A stretch of DNA of 35,361 nt, from assembly GCA_910587475.1 (NCBI GenBank), contig CAJUMR010000025.1, forward strand, positions 1-35,361, given 5' to 3'. Shown here one piece after another: positions 23,650 to 31,628 of this stretch (positions are counted from its first letter, which is position 1; each line of letters starts with the position of its first letter). The translations under genes were made by a program, and so were the position numbers. The notes beneath the pieces were generated by a model. It was not told the DNA's origin and made no database searches. It was given only the letters and a program-made list of their open reading frames with translations. This DNA is from an uncultured Muribaculaceae bacterium (GTDB taxonomy: Bacteria > Bacteroidota > Bacteroidia > Bacteroidales > Muribaculaceae).

Positions 23650-23679
23650 TTTGATATTGCTGACAATAGCTTAATTTTG
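23650..23679 (+). promoter_or_regulatory. Promoter of the winged-helix-like small protein
   Basis: TTTG (23650-23653), 18 bp and TAATTTTG (23672-23679). Start near 23686. Confidence 0.6.
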
Positions 23680-23689
23680 CATATAGTTG

Positions 23690-23829
23690 CGTGAGGCATC
23701 CCCACGCGATGCCGCAGATCTGCAGCCTTGACTGCCGGTCAAGTTTTGCGGCGGGAATTGAAACAAAACGGTCGGCTGTCGTGCCCATGCGTGGGCCGGC
23801 AGTCAATAATATCATACCAATTCAGATAT
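23690..23829 (+). promoter_or_regulatory. Structured 5' leader with possible pseudoknot
   Basis: A hairpin pairs GGCATC (23695-23700) with GATGCC (23708-23713); its whole 7-nt loop, CCCACGC (23701-23707), is the exact complement of GCGTGGG (23789-23795). A long-range stem pairs GACTGCCGG (23730-23738) with CCGGCAGTC (23796-23804). CCCA/TGGG (23784-23795) can instead close a local hairpin with loop TGCG, competing with the loop contact. I do not match it to a known riboswitch class. Confidence 0.5.
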
Positions 23830-24042
23830 ATGTCAAAGTTCAACAAAGAAAATATAATCAAAAACAGCCGGCAGTTGCTGGCCACGATGAAATCAATGTG
23901 TGAATACACTTATACGGAGTTGCAGGCGCTCACAGGCTTCGACAGCGTCGCGCTGTGCTATGCAATCCTCCAGCTTGTCAATGACGGCAAGATCGACCAG
24001 ACCCGCCAGGCGGCCGGAGTCTGCTATGCAGTCAGCCGATGA
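23830..24042 (+). CDS. Small winged-helix-like protein, 70 aa
   Basis: Start at the ATG after the structured leader; an upstream in-frame ATG at 23728 lies within the leader's stems and was rejected. The sequence suggests three helices and a short wing: ENIIKNSRQLLATMKSM, YTYTELQALTGFDSVALCYA, LQLVNDGKIDQTRQAAGVCY. ELQALTG and LVNDGKI look like the second helix and wing of DNA-binding winged helices used for promoter recognition, but this is a fold guess. It is followed by a separate promoter for the penicillin-binding protein, so the two need not be co-regulated. Confidence 0.65.
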   Translation: MSKFNKENIIKNSRQLLATMKSMCEYTYTELQALTGFDSVALCYAILQLVNDGKIDQTRQAAGVCYAVSR

Positions 24043-24077
24043 CAGATGGCTGCGGGAGCGGTTGAGATAACCTCACT

Positions 24078-24109
24078 CTTGCAAATCATGGGAATAAAAG
24101 CTATCTTTG
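24078..24109 (+). promoter_or_regulatory. Promoter of the class A PBP gene
   Basis: CTTG (24078-24081), 20 bp and TATCTTTG (24102-24109). The expected start near 24116 excludes the upstream ATG at 24107 and supports the ATG at 24161. Confidence 0.65.
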
Positions 24110-24160
24110 TATTCAATAAAAAATACAACGACAAAAGACATTCAGCATTACAACAGCATA

Positions 24161-26542
24161 ATGGCAAGTACTATTTCTCCCGAAAAGGCGTCGGAACGAC
24201 GTCGCCGCAGCATGAAGTTGATCAAGTGGCTGTGGATATCGTTTTCAATTCTCGTGGTAGCGGTAGCGCTTTTTTTCGTGTTGGCATATAACGGATTTAT
24301 CGGTTACATGCCTCCTGTCGAAGATCTTAAGAATCCGCAGGACAAGTTTGCATCGGTCATCTATTCGTCAGACGGCGAGGAGATCGGCCGTTATTTCCGC
24401 GGGACAGGCAACAGAGTGTATGCCGATTTCGACGAAATCTCTCCGGCGGTGGTTGATGCGCTTATCGCGACCGAAGATGCCCGTTTCGAGGATCATTCGG
24501 GCATCGATGTCCGTGCGCTCGTCAGAGTGGCGTTCAAGACCCTGCTGATGGGGCAGCGCAATGCCGGCGGTGGTTCGACCATCACCCAGCAGCTCGCCAA
24601 ACAGCTCTACACACCGCCGTCCGACGGCCTCATATCGCGCGCACTCCAGAAGCCTATCGAATGGATGATCGCGATCAAACTCGAGCGTTTTTATTCGAAG
24701 GAAGAGATACTGAAGATGTATCTCAACCAGTTTGACTTTCTCTATAACGCCGTAGGCATCAAATCTGCGGCCAAGGTCTATTTCAACAAAGATGCCGCCG
24801 ACCTCAACATCGACGAGGCAGCCACGCTGATCGGCATGGTGAAAAATCCGTCGTACTACAACCCCGTGCGTCATCCCGAGCGGGCTCTCGCGCGTCGCAA
24901 CGTGGTGCTCGACCAGATGCGCAAGGCCGACATGATCACCGAGGCTGAATACGATGCGCTCGCAGCCCAGCCGATTGAGCTCGACTTCCACCGCATCGAC
25001 CATAAGGAGGGCCTGGCACCATACTTCCGCGAGGAACTGCGCCGCTATCTGACAGCCAAGAAGCCGTCGCGCGCGGCCTATCCGTCGTGGGATCAGCAGC
25101 GTTTTGTCGACGATTCGATCGCGTGGGAGAACAATCCGCTTTACGGCTGGGTCGAGAAGAACCCGCGCCCCGACGGTACGAAATATGACATTTACAACGA
25201 TGGTCTGAAAATCTATTCGACCATCGACTCGCGCATGCAGGCTTATGCCGAGCAGGCTGTCAACGAGCACATGCGTTCGCTTCAGCAGGCATTCTTCAAG
25301 GAGAAACGCAATTCGCCGACAGCCCCTTACACATCAAACACCGGCGAGTTGAGCAATGAGATGCGCAAGAAGCTGATCAACAATGCTATCCGTCAGAGCG
25401 AGCGCAGCCGCGTCGGACGTCTGTCGGGTCTGTCCGACGACGAGATCCGTGCGCAGTTTGATCAACCTTTCGAGATGACAGTGTTCAGCTACGACGGGCC
25501 GGTCGACACGATCATGACTCCGCTTGACTCGATACTCTACACCAAGAGTTTCCTCCGGGCCGGTTTCATGACAATGGATCCGCGCAACGGCTATGTGAAA
25601 GCTTATGTCGGCGGTCCCGACTTCAGGTTCTTCCAGTATGACATGGTTTCGACGGGCCGCCGTCAGGTAGGATCGACAGTGAAGCCGTTTCTCTACACTT
25701 ATGCCATGGAGTCGGATTTCACACCCTGCGATGAGCTGCTCAACTCTCAGCCGACCTTCCTCGACGAGAACGGCCGCGCATGGTCGCCCAACAATACCGG
25801 CAAGTCGCGCATCGGCGAGATGGTCGATCTGCGTTGGGCGCTGACCAACTCCAACAACTGGATCTCGGCACGTCTGATGGCTCAGTTGAGCCCTGCCGAG
25901 CTTGTCAAGCGCATGCACAGCTACGGCATCACCAATTCATTGCCGGCGGTCATTTCGCTGTGTCTGGGGCCGTGTGAGGTGTCGGTCAAGGAAATGGTCA
26001 CCGCCTACAGCGCGTTCGCCAACAAGGGCATGCGTGCCGATCCGATGTTTGTCACGGCGATCGCCGATTCCAACGGCAACATCATCTCTGATTTTTCGCC
26101 GACGCAGACTGAGGTCATCACCGAAAAAGGATATTACAAAATACTGTCGATGCTGCTCAACGTCGTCGATGGCGGCACGGGCAACCGACTCCGTCGGGCT
26201 CCTTACAATCTGACCGCCCAGATCGGTGGCAAGACAGGAACTACCAACTCCAATTCCGACGGATGGTTCATGGGTTTCACTCCCGATCTGGTGTCGGGAA
26301 CATGGGTCGGCGGCGAAGAGCGCTATATCCATTTCAACAGCATGGCTCACGGTCAGGGTGCGGCTATGGCGCTGCCGATCTACGGCAAATTCCTGTCGAA
26401 GGTCTATGCCGATCCGTCGCTGCCCTACAGCCAGCAGACGCGCTTCGACTTCCCCGAAGGGCTCGATCTATGCGAAGGCAGCGGTTTCTTCGTCGAGGAG
26501 AAAGAGTCGGTCGAAGAGGCCATATCGGGGGCGTTCGACTGA
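24161..26542 (+). CDS. Class A penicillin-binding protein (PBP1A-like)
   Basis: 793 aa from ATG 24161. Bifunctional peptidoglycan synthase. A cytoplasmic Arg/Lys-rich start is followed by one membrane span at about 23-47 (LWISFSILVVAVALFFVLAY). The GT51 glycosyltransferase domain shows IATEDARFEDHSGIDV and GGSTITQQLAKQLY. The transpeptidase domain contains the active-site serine in GSTVKPFLYTYAME, the SxN triad in TNSNNW and KTGT in GGKTGTTNSNSDGWFMG. Length is typical for PBP1A of Bacteroidetes. It is followed by a terminator and stands as a single gene. It could be named mrcA or ponA in different schemes, so I leave the symbol empty. Confidence 0.95.
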   Translation: MASTISPEKASERRRRSMKLIKWLWISFSILVVAVALFFVLAYNGFIGYMPPVEDLKNPQDKFASVIYSSDGEEIGRYFRGTGNRVYADFDEISPAVVDALIATEDARFEDHSGIDVRALVRVAFKTLLMGQRNAGGGSTITQQLAKQLYTPPSDGLISRALQKPIEWMIAIKLERFYSKEEILKMYLNQFDFLYNAVGIKSAAKVYFNKDAADLNIDEAATLIGMVKNPSYYNPVRHPERALARRNVVLDQMRKADMITEAEYDALAAQPIELDFHRIDHKEGLAPYFREELRRYLTAKKPSRAAYPSWDQQRFVDDSIAWENNPLYGWVEKNPRPDGTKYDIYNDGLKIYSTIDSRMQAYAEQAVNEHMRSLQQAFFKEKRNSPTAPYTSNTGELSNEMRKKLINNAIRQSERSRVGRLSGLSDDEIRAQFDQPFEMTVFSYDGPVDTIMTPLDSILYTKSFLRAGFMTMDPRNGYVKAYVGGPDFRFFQYDMVSTGRRQVGSTVKPFLYTYAMESDFTPCDELLNSQPTFLDENGRAWSPNNTGKSRIGEMVDLRWALTNSNNWISARLMAQLSPAELVKRMHSYGITNSLPAVISLCLGPCEVSVKEMVTAYSAFANKGMRADPMFVTAIADSNGNIISDFSPTQTEVITEKGYYKILSMLLNVVDGGTGNRLRRAPYNLTAQIGGKTGTTNSNSDGWFMGFTPDLVSGTWVGGEERYIHFNSMAHGQGAAMALPIYGKFLSKVYADPSLPYSQQTRFDFPEGLDLCEGSGFFVEEKESVEEAISGAFD

Positions 26543-26573
26543 TTGAAACTTAAAGGAAAAGTGACATATAACA

Positions 26574-26603
26574 GGTCGGCACAATGTGCCGACCAAATTT
26601 TTT
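26574..26603 (+). terminator. Terminator after the PBP gene
   Basis: GGTCGGCAC (26574-26582), loop AAT, GTGCCGACC (26586-26594), then AAATTTTTT. The GTG at 26586, which opens the downstream frame, is inside the stem and is not a plausible start. Confidence 0.9.
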
Positions 26604-26618
26604 AAACACCTTTTGACC

Positions 26619-29423
26619 ATGGATAAATACCGTCAGTTTTTGAAAGAGATCAGAGAGTTTGTCGATGCTCAACGCATCTATACCGACGATCTGCGCCTGC
26701 TCGCCTGGGGCACTGATGCAGGCTTCTACAGACTACTGCCTAAGATCGTGATAAGATCGAAGGACGAAAACGAGGTGGCCCGGCTGCTTGCAGCCGCATC
26801 GCGCCATGCTCTGCCTGTGACCTTCCGCGCGGCCGGCACGAGCCTTTCGGGTCAGTCGATCACCGACTCGGTGCTGATCGTAGCCGGAAAGAACTGGGAA
26901 GGCTATGAGATCAACGCCGACGGCAGCAAAGCGACATTCCAGCCCGGCGTAATCGGCATGCGCGCCAATGAGTTGCTGAAGCCCTACGGCCGGACGTTCG
27001 GACCCGATCCGGCCTCCAAGCGATCGGCGATGGTCGGCGGCATCGTCATGAACAATGCCTCGGGCATGAGCTGCGGTGTCCACGCCAACAGCGACCGTGT
27101 GCTCGACTCGGTGAGGATCGTTCTTGCCGACGGCACAGTGCTCGACACGTCCGACCGCCGGTCGCGCATCGCTTTCTTGCGGACTCACAAAGCTCTTGTC
27201 GACGAGATCTGTGCGATCAGAGACGAAATCAACGGCGACAGCGCCCTGAAACAGCGCATTGCCCATAAATATTCGATCAAGAATGTCACAGGCTTAAATC
27301 TCAGGCCATTTATCATCTATGACGACCCTATCGACATCATCGCCCATGCGATGGTCGGCAGTGAGGGCACTCTGGCCTTCCTGAGCAGCGTGACTGTCAA
27401 CACCTCTCATCTCTACCCGGCGGGCGCCTCGGCGATGGTCTATTTCGACGATCTCGCAGAGGCATGCAGGGCTGTGGTGGCTATGCGCAAAAACGCCAAT
27501 CTCTACAGCTGCGAGCTCCTCGACAGCAAATCGCTTGAATCGGTCGGCGATTCCACCGGCGAGGGACTCACAGCCCTGCTGCTCGAGACCAAAGCCGACA
27601 GCCGCGAGGAACTCGACGCCAACATCGCAAAGGCGCTCGACGTGCTCTCGGGCTTCAGACTCTACAAGCCGGCATGTTTCTCGTCTGACGAGGCCGTGAC
27701 GTCGAAATGGTGGAATATCCGTTCGGGAGTTTTCCCGGCTGTCGGCGGCACACGTCCGCGCGGCACCACTTCGCTCATCGAAGACATTGCGTTCCATATC
27801 GACGATCTGCCCGAAGCGACCGTCGCATTGCAGCGCCTGCTCCACGACTGCGGCTACGATGATGCATGCATCTATGGCCACGCTCTCGAGGGCAACTATC
27901 ACTTTGTCATAGCCCAGGCTTTCAAGTCTCAGGACGACATCGACCGCTACCGCCATCTGATGGAAGAAGTCGTGAGGCTGGTGGTCGACCGTTTCGACGG
28001 ATCGCTGAAGGCCGAGCACGGCACAGGTCGCAACATGGCGCCTTTCGTCAGGATGGAGTGGGGCGACAAGGCGTGGTCGCTGATGCTCCGCATCAAGAAG
28101 GCCTTCGACCCTCAGAATATTTTGAACCCGGGCGTCATTTTCAACGACGACCCTGAGTGCTTCATAAAGAATATCAAGCCGCTGCCGCTGACCTTCCGTC
28201 GTGTCGACAACTGCATCGAGTGCGGCTTCTGCGAAGTCAATTGTGTCAGCTGCGGCCTGACCCTGTCGGCGCGCCAGCGCATAGTCGTCAACCGCGAGAT
28301 CTCGCGGCTGACGGAAATCGGCGACCGCAGCGGGCGTCTCAAGCGTCTGAAGCGGCTCTACCGCTACTATGGCGACGAAACCTGTGCGGGCGACGGCCTT
28401 TGCAGCACTTCGTGCCCGATGGGCATCAACACCGCCGACCTCACCCACGAACTGCGCGAGCGCCCGAAACTCTACAATGAGCCGGTGCAATATGCAGGCT
28501 GGTGGTGCACACGTCATATCAAAGGGATAAGCTCCGGGCTCAGGCTGGCTCTCGGAGGCGCCTCAGCCGTGCGCTCTGTCGTCGGCGACCGCGCAGTCGA
28601 CAGCCTCGGCCGTGCGCTCCACAAGGTCGGCATGCCCCTGTGGACCTCGGCGTTGCCCCGCCCTTACCGTTTCCGCGAGCCCGCGCCCTCTGCGTCCTCC
28701 GAGCGCAAGGTTGTCTATTTCCCGTCGTGTATCAACCGCACGATGGGTGTCACTCCCGAGAAGGGCGTGTCGTTGCAGCCTCTTGCCGAGGTGATGATCT
28801 CGTTGTGCCACAAGGCCGGCTATGAGGTCATCTTTCCGAAGCGTCTCGACAAACTGTGCTGCGGCATGATATGGGAGAGCAAAGGCTACACGGAGATCGC
28901 CGACTATATGACGGCCGAGCTTGAGGGAGAATTGATGGAGGCTTCAAAGTTCGGGCGTTACCCCGTGCTTTGCGACCAGAGTCCCTGTCTCCACCGCATG
29001 CGCTCCTTCATATCGGCGATGAAGATCTACGAGCCGGCTGAGTTTATCCTCGACTTCCTCGCCCCCCATCTCGAATTTGAGAAAGAAAACTGCTCGATCG
29101 CCGTCCATGTCACTTGTTCGTCGCGTCTGATGGGCATCACCGACAAGATCATCACTCTGGCATCGATGTGTGCCACATCGGTGACGGTGCCTGCAGAGGT
29201 CGGATGCTGCGGATTTGCGGGCGACAAAGGCTTCTTCCACCCCGAGCTCAACCGATGGGGGCTGCGCAAGTTGCGTCCCGAGCTCGAGGCCGCCCACGTC
29301 ACCGAAGGCTTCTCCAATTCGAGGACTTGCGAGATCGGGCTGACGTCTAATAGCGGCGTGTCCTACAAGTCGATCGTCTATCTGGTCGACCGCTGCACAC
29401 GCCCGGCTAAAGAAATGCAATAA
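26619..29423 (+). CDS. FAD-linked oxidase/Fe-S dehydrogenase fusion (GlcD plus GlpC/CCG type)
   Basis: 934 aa from ATG 26619, chosen because the longer frame begins in the terminator. It fuses a FAD-binding type 4 domain (RAAGTSLSGQ at 70-79, GGIVMNNASGMSCG at 140-153, KYSIKNVTGLNL), a FAD-oxidase C-terminal cap (HALEGNYHFVI, KAEHGTGRNMAPF, LNPGVIF), a ferredoxin-like part with two Cys clusters (CIECGFCEVNCVSCG, CAGDGLCSTSCPMG) and two CCG domains (CCGMIWESKGY, CCGFAGDKGF). Fusions like this oxidise D-lactate, glycolate or other 2-hydroxy acids and pass electrons to quinone; the substrate cannot be told from sequence here. It precedes a membrane acyltransferase-like gene by 37 bp and may share its transcript. 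Confidence 0.9.
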   Translation: MDKYRQFLKEIREFVDAQRIYTDDLRLLAWGTDAGFYRLLPKIVIRSKDENEVARLLAAASRHALPVTFRAAGTSLSGQSITDSVLIVAGKNWEGYEINADGSKATFQPGVIGMRANELLKPYGRTFGPDPASKRSAMVGGIVMNNASGMSCGVHANSDRVLDSVRIVLADGTVLDTSDRRSRIAFLRTHKALVDEICAIRDEINGDSALKQRIAHKYSIKNVTGLNLRPFIIYDDPIDIIAHAMVGSEGTLAFLSSVTVNTSHLYPAGASAMVYFDDLAEACRAVVAMRKNANLYSCELLDSKSLESVGDSTGEGLTALLLETKADSREELDANIAKALDVLSGFRLYKPACFSSDEAVTSKWWNIRSGVFPAVGGTRPRGTTSLIEDIAFHIDDLPEATVALQRLLHDCGYDDACIYGHALEGNYHFVIAQAFKSQDDIDRYRHLMEEVVRLVVDRFDGSLKAEHGTGRNMAPFVRMEWGDKAWSLMLRIKKAFDPQNILNPGVIFNDDPECFIKNIKPLPLTFRRVDNCIECGFCEVNCVSCGLTLSARQRIVVNREISRLTEIGDRSGRLKRLKRLYRYYGDETCAGDGLCSTSCPMGINTADLTHELRERPKLYNEPVQYAGWWCTRHIKGISSGLRLALGGASAVRSVVGDRAVDSLGRALHKVGMPLWTSALPRPYRFREPAPSASSERKVVYFPSCINRTMGVTPEKGVSLQPLAEVMISLCHKAGYEVIFPKRLDKLCCGMIWESKGYTEIADYMTAELEGELMEASKFGRYPVLCDQSPCLHRMRSFISAMKIYEPAEFILDFLAPHLEFEKENCSIAVHVTCSSRLMGITDKIITLASMCATSVTVPAEVGCCGFAGDKGFFHPELNRWGLRKLRPELEAAHVTEGFSNSRTCEIGLTSNSGVSYKSIVYLVDRCTRPAKEMQ

Positions 29424-29460
29424 CATAATATAAAACCTATCCAAAAACCAATCAAATCCA

Positions 29461-30651
29461 ATGTCAACCACAACTGCTAACACTGCCAGGAGCTCCAAAC
29501 GTTTGTTGGCGCTCGACGTGATGAGGGGCATAACCATCGCCGGAATGATCCTCGTCAACAATCCCGGCGGATGGGACGAGATCTATCCTCCGCTGATGCA
29601 CGCGAGCTGGAACGGCCTTACGCCGACCGACCTCGTGTTTCCGTTTTTCATGTTCATAATGGGTGTGTCGTCATATCTGTCGCTGCGGAAGTTCAATTTT
29701 GAATTTTCCATGCCGACGGTCATCAAGATTGTCAGACGGACGGTGCTCATATTCCTCGTCGGACTGTTCCTGACATGGCTGTCGATGTTCCTGCGCGGAG
29801 TCTACAGCGGCGCAGCCCTCTGGGAGTCGGTAATGACCTTTGACCATATACGCATACTCGGTGTGCTCCCCCGTCTGGCGCTCTGCTACGGCGTCGGATC
29901 GCTTCTCGGCATCATATTCAGCCGCCGCACGCTCAAATGGATCGTGGCGCTGATGCTGGTGGCCTATGCGGTCGTGCTCGTCGTCGGCCACGGATTTGAA
30001 TTTGCCGATCACAACGTCATTGCCATCGTCGACCGCGCTGTGCTCGGCGAAGCCCACATGTACACAGACTATGTCGACGGTGTCTCGCTCAAATTCGATC
30101 CCGAAGGCTTCCTCAGCACCCTGCCGTCGGTTGCCCACATGCTCATCGGCTTTCTCTGCGGAAGCCTGATCGTCGGCGGCTCCGACAACACCTCACGCAT
30201 CAACAGACTCTTTATCGTCGGAACAGTCCTCACCTTTGCCGGCTTTCTGCTGAGCTACGGGCTGCCGATCAACAAGAAAGTGTGGTCGCCGACCTTCGTG
30301 CTCACCACCTGCGGTCTCGCATCGAGTCTTCTCGCCCTGCTCATCTGGATCATCGATGTCAAAGGCTACCGCCGTTGGAGCCGCTTCTTCGAAGCGTTTG
30401 GTGTCAATCCGCTGTTTCTCTACTGTCTCAGCGCCGTGCTTGCCATCGTCGTGGGGCTGACGCGCATTCCGTGGAGCGGCGTCGAAGGCGGAGCGATCTC
30501 GATCAAAGGATTTGTCTATCAGGTCTGCCTGTTGCCCGTCTGCTGCGGCGACAAAGCGCTTGCCTCGGCGATGTTCGCTGTGCTATTCGTGCTGCTCAAC
30601 TGGTGTGTAGGCTACGTTCTCTATAAAAAGAAAATCTACATCAAGCTATGA
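29461..30651 (+). CDS. Heparan-glucosaminide N-acetyltransferase-like membrane protein
   Basis: 396 aa, about ten or eleven membrane spans. RLLALDVMRGITIAGMILVNN at the start, then PGGWDEIYPPLMHASWNGLTPTDLVFPFFMFIMGVSS, is the signature of the HGSNAT-like group (DUF5009/DUF1624), related to YeiB. These proteins transfer acyl groups across membranes to sugars; His in LMHASWNG matches the position of the catalytic His in the human enzyme, as far as I recall. It overlaps the next gene, a sugar kinase of the GlcNAc type, by 4 bp (ATGA), which makes amino-sugar handling a fitting role. Confidence 0.85.
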   Translation: MSTTTANTARSSKRLLALDVMRGITIAGMILVNNPGGWDEIYPPLMHASWNGLTPTDLVFPFFMFIMGVSSYLSLRKFNFEFSMPTVIKIVRRTVLIFLVGLFLTWLSMFLRGVYSGAALWESVMTFDHIRILGVLPRLALCYGVGSLLGIIFSRRTLKWIVALMLVAYAVVLVVGHGFEFADHNVIAIVDRAVLGEAHMYTDYVDGVSLKFDPEGFLSTLPSVAHMLIGFLCGSLIVGGSDNTSRINRLFIVGTVLTFAGFLLSYGLPINKKVWSPTFVLTTCGLASSLLALLIWIIDVKGYRRWSRFFEAFGVNPLFLYCLSAVLAIVVGLTRIPWSGVEGGAISIKGFVYQVCLLPVCCGDKALASAMFAVLFVLLNWCVGYVLYKKKIYIKL

Positions 30652-31511
30652 CTGCCAACCTCAAGCTCATCGCCGACTGCGGCAGCACCAAGATCGATTG
30701 GGCGCTCGTCGACCCTGCCGGCAGCATCGTCGGCCGTATGTCGACCGGCGGCATCAACGCTGTGATGCTCACCGAAGAAGAGATCGCCTCGCGTCTGGCC
30801 GATGAACTGATGCCTCAGCTCGCCGGCAGCGCCTCTCTCGTGGGAAGCGTTTATTTCTATGGAGCCGGTTGCCTGTCCGACGAAGTCTGCGGCAGCGTGA
30901 GCCGGGCGATCGCACGCAATCTCCCCGGCGCGTCGGCGATCGAAGTCAACACCGATCTGCTGGCGGCAGCGCGCGCGCTCTGCGGGCGCCGCCCGGGCAT
31001 AGCCTGCATACTCGGCACAGGCTCAAACTCATGCTACTACGACGGCCGGCAAATCTGCGACAACGTCTCTCCGCTGGGCTATATCCTGGGCGACGAAGGT
31101 TCGGGAGCTGTTCTCGGGCGCTTGCTGATCGGCGACGTGCTCAAGGGCCAGCTTCCGGCCGACCTATGTCAGAAATTCCTCCGGCACTACGATCTCGATC
31201 GTCTCTCCATCATCCGCCGCGTCTACCGCGAGCCCCAGGCCAACCGCTTCCTCGCCTCCGTCACGCCATTCCTGCTTGAGAACATTGATCATCCGGCTGT
31301 CCACGACCTTGTTGTGAGGTCGTTCACTGATTTTTTCCGTCGCAACGTGCTGAGCTATGATGCGGCGCGCGACTTGCCGGTCAATTTTGTCGGTTCGATA
31401 GCTTGGTACTACCGCGACGTGCTTGCCGAGGCGGCTGCTCGGTCGGGCTGCTCGGTCGGACTGATTCTCCGCAGCCCTATGGAAGGTCTGGTCAGATTTC
31501 ATTCGGAATGA
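30648..31511 (+). CDS. BadF/BadG-family N-acetylglucosamine kinase-like protein
   Basis: 287 aa. ASKHA-fold sugar kinase. LIADCGSTKIDWALVD (7-22) is the phosphate-1 loop, and CILGTGSNSCYYDGRQ followed by PLGYILGDEGSGAVLGR (121-157) the adenosine/phosphate-2 region, as in the mammalian-type GlcNAc kinases grouped with BadF ATPases. It is predicted to phosphorylate GlcNAc or a muramyl sugar in the cytoplasm. The 4-bp overlap with the acetyltransferase-like gene indicates translational coupling. No clear terminator follows; the next promoter starts 31 bp after the stop. Confidence 0.87.
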   Translation: MTANLKLIADCGSTKIDWALVDPAGSIVGRMSTGGINAVMLTEEEIASRLADELMPQLAGSASLVGSVYFYGAGCLSDEVCGSVSRAIARNLPGASAIEVNTDLLAAARALCGRRPGIACILGTGSNSCYYDGRQICDNVSPLGYILGDEGSGAVLGRLLIGDVLKGQLPADLCQKFLRHYDLDRLSIIRRVYREPQANRFLASVTPFLLENIDHPAVHDLVVRSFTDFFRRNVLSYDAARDLPVNFVGSIAWYYRDVLAEAAARSGCSVGLILRSPMEGLVRFHSE

Positions 31512-31542
31512 CTCTAAGCGCTTGCGCCGATTGCCCTGTATT

Positions 31543-31574
31543 TTTGGAAAAATCGGTGCAAGTGCTTAACTTTG
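31543..31574 (+). promoter_or_regulatory. Promoter of regulator R2
   Basis: TTTG (31543-31546), 20 bp, TAACTTTG (31567-31574): a full consensus promoter. Start near 31580, leaving about 49 nt of leader to the ATG at 31629; this rules out the upstream ATG at 31572. Confidence 0.8.
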
Positions 31575-31628
31575 CAAACGACGTCGCCCCTCCCCGATGT
31601 CATCCCACCAGACAGACGATCCTATCGT

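Noticed and set aside
26586..26618. Upstream GTG start for the dehydrogenase
   Set aside because: It lies within the 3' arm of the preceding terminator stem.
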